The translations under genes and the position numbers were made by a program. The notes under the pieces are model-generated. The model was given only the letters and a program-made list of their open reading frames with translations. It did not search any database and was not told the origin of the DNA. DNA of 41,098 bases from assembly GCA_910588955.1 (NCBI GenBank), contig CAJURQ010000035.1:1-41098 (forward strand). Direction: 5' to 3'. This DNA comes from an uncultured Lachnospiraceae bacterium (lineage in GTDB: Bacteria > Bacillota > Clostridia > Lachnospirales > Lachnospiraceae). Below, in pieces: positions 39,862 to 41,098 of the stretch (positions are counted from its first letter, which is position 1; the number at the start of each line of letters is the position of its first letter).

Positions 39862-40629
39862 TTATCTCTGTCCTTCCTTCTCCTCCTCTTTCTTCCTGCA
39901 CCTAAGTATCACAAATATCACGATCGCTATGACCGCTAAGTTAAATGCCAGCCAGATAAAGTAACATATCCCAAGGAAGGTCGGGCAGATATGGCAGAGT
40001 CCGCACTTGGCGTCTGTGTCCGTGCCGCCCGTCTCCACGTAGGCGATGGCGTAGCTGGAAAACAGTTCCGTGCTAATGGTGATAGTGTCTGGCGTATCGT
40101 CTATATCGTTCATAAAGGTATATTCGCCGTTATGGGCACGGATAATGTAATACTCCCTGCCGTCACTTAACAGTTTCTCCGGGATGTTGATCACTACCTC
40201 TATGGGTTCATCCGTTGCGTTGATGGCGTTCCAGTCACCGGCTCCTATTTTAATAAACATGGAGATGTCAACGTACATACCGAGTACGAGTCCGGGTACT
40301 TCTTCGCTGTACGCCTCAATACCGCTCTCGATCACTTCCCTGTCCTGTGCGGGGACTTTCTCGGAGATATCGGTCACGTCTATCCGAATCTCTATGGTCT
40401 CGCCGCCGTTTACAAGTTCCTGCTGGTCGGGCGTCAGTACTGCCTTTACGACCGCTTCGGTGTCCGCCACTGCCGCGGTGCATTTTTCTTCCTCGCATAC
40501 CACGGTCACGATGACCGTGCCGTTTCCGAGTTTTACATCCGCCTGTTGTATTGGTGTGCCTTTGGCTGTCCGATGGCTGTGCTTTCCGCTGAGCCGGGCT
40601 GTGAATCCGGGCTGTTCGCCGCGGTACAC
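39862..40629 (-). pseudogene. C-terminal fragment of a cell-surface protein with membrane anchor
   Basis: About 250 residues: beta-rich extracellular domains (VKLGNGTVIVTVVC, GETIEIRIDVTDISEKVP, FMNDIDDTPDTITI, SSYAIAYVETGG), then a Cys-rich juxtamembrane segment CGLCHICPTFLGICYFIW, a membrane segment and a charged tail RCRKKEEEKE. This is the typical end of large Lachnospiraceae surface or pilus-like proteins. There is no signal peptide or proper start; the frame opens inside the serine-recombinase fragment, so the 5' part was lost by deletion. Confidence 0.7.
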
Positions 40630-41098
40630 TTTATCTTGGCTGTCAGTTCTTCCTGCTCGCTGTCATACCTTGCCGACAACATTTGGAAACGCTTTTCCGT
40701 TATCAGTTCCCTTGTCAAATCCTCGTACAGTTTGGCATACAGGTTTTCTATTTCCGACACTCGCTGTTTACATTGCCTTAGTTCCTTTTTCTGCTGTTCC
40801 TTGTCCGCTGACAGTTGGAGATTAAGACGCTCCGCAATTTCCGTTACCATTGCTTTCCTGTCCGTCAGTGCCTGTCCTGCGTGTTTCTGAATATCCGCAA
40901 GCACAACTTCGTGTACCGTCCTCGCTTCAATGTTGTGTGATGAACACCCGTCTTTTCCAAACTTACGGTACTTGGTACAGCAGTAGAAAGTCTTGTCTAA
41001 TACGTTGCTCCGCTTTCTTTTCTGCTCGACTTTGGCAAGCATGGTGTTGTCCGGCAGATTAAAAGGGGATGCTTCCGTCAGATTAAAACTGTGAGGCA
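40533..41098 (-). pseudogene. Large serine recombinase fragment, truncated at its C terminus and cut by the window end
   Basis: Reads CCTKYRKFGKDGCSSHNIEA (second half of the recombinase zinc ribbon), VHEVVLADIQKHAG, a coiled coil, and ITEKRFQMLSARYDSEQEEL (DUF4368-type region) of TndX-like recombinases. After LTAKIK (near 40625) similarity stops and the frame runs into the surface-protein fragment. The first CxxC of the zinc ribbon is not seen: instead the frame shows FNLPDNTM, next to a 14-base near-direct repeat at 41051 and 41075. The frame is open to the window edge, so the catalytic domain, if present, lies outside. Confidence 0.75.

Noticed and set aside
1..41098. CRISPR array or rRNA genes
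   Set aside because: No regularly spaced repeats and no rRNA-like sequence seen.

Overview
The window looks like a chromosomal segment of a moderately GC-rich gut Clostridium relative, most likely Lachnospiraceae. The support is the order rimP-nusA-ylxR-L7Ae-infB-rbfA-nrnA-truB-ribF, a PolC-type replicative polymerase, the uppS-cdsA-dxr-rseP / ispG-polC cluster, and decayed conjugative-element genes of the type common in that family. Assignments rest on reading motifs; no database search was possible.

Layout. Positions 72-8434 (minus) hold the translation-factor operon, driven by a TTGCAA-17-TATAAT promoter and a leader hairpin in front of rimP. Divergent from it (8621-10447, plus) is a large polytopic membrane protein. 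Then, on the minus strand, come an MBL-fold hydrolase and a glycerate 2-kinase, a tRNA-Glu(CTC) gene with its own promoter, and an amino-acid ABC importer (binding protein, permease, ATPase) with a consensus promoter and a promoter-proximal hairpin. From 15350 to 30925 the minus strand carries a cytidylate-kinase-like protein, PolC, IspG, a soluble Ser/Thr kinase and a PP2C phosphatase (separated by a ~200-bp MITE-like palindromic insertion), RseP, Dxr, CdsA, UppS, Frr, PyrH, a bactofilin and a polysaccharide deacetylase. Isoprenoid precursor synthesis (Dxr, IspG), undecaprenyl phosphate (UppS), phospholipid (CdsA), envelope proteolysis (RseP) and wall-related proteins therefore sit together with replication and translation functions.

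Positions 31033-32106 (plus) carry a nitrilase-superfamily hydrolase behind a promoter followed directly by a near-perfect terminator hairpin. Positions 32136-36145 (minus) are a two-gene MacB/FtsX-type ABC exporter. Its ATPase is fused at the N terminus to an AbiEi-like winged-helix/antitoxin domain, and the operon has its own consensus promoter and an operator-like inverted repeat.

From about 36150 to the window end lies a graveyard of mobile-element genes: a tyrosine integrase with an internal deletion, a 5'-truncated relaxase, a frameshifted Rpn/PD-(D/E)XK nuclease, a truncated XRE regulator abutting a frameshifted small gene, and a serine-recombinase fragment fused to the C-terminal end of a surface protein. 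Embedded in this debris is an apparently intact type I toxin-antitoxin module: a 27-residue hydrophobic peptide with a sequestered ribosome binding site and a convergent antisense RNA of about 114 nt with its own promoter and terminator. A 35-codon ORF after the integrase remnant may also be a real small gene.

The observations most worth a second look are the AbiEi-ABC ATPase fusion, the type I module, the promoter-hairpin leaders in front of three unrelated operons, and the MITE inside the kinase/phosphatase operon.
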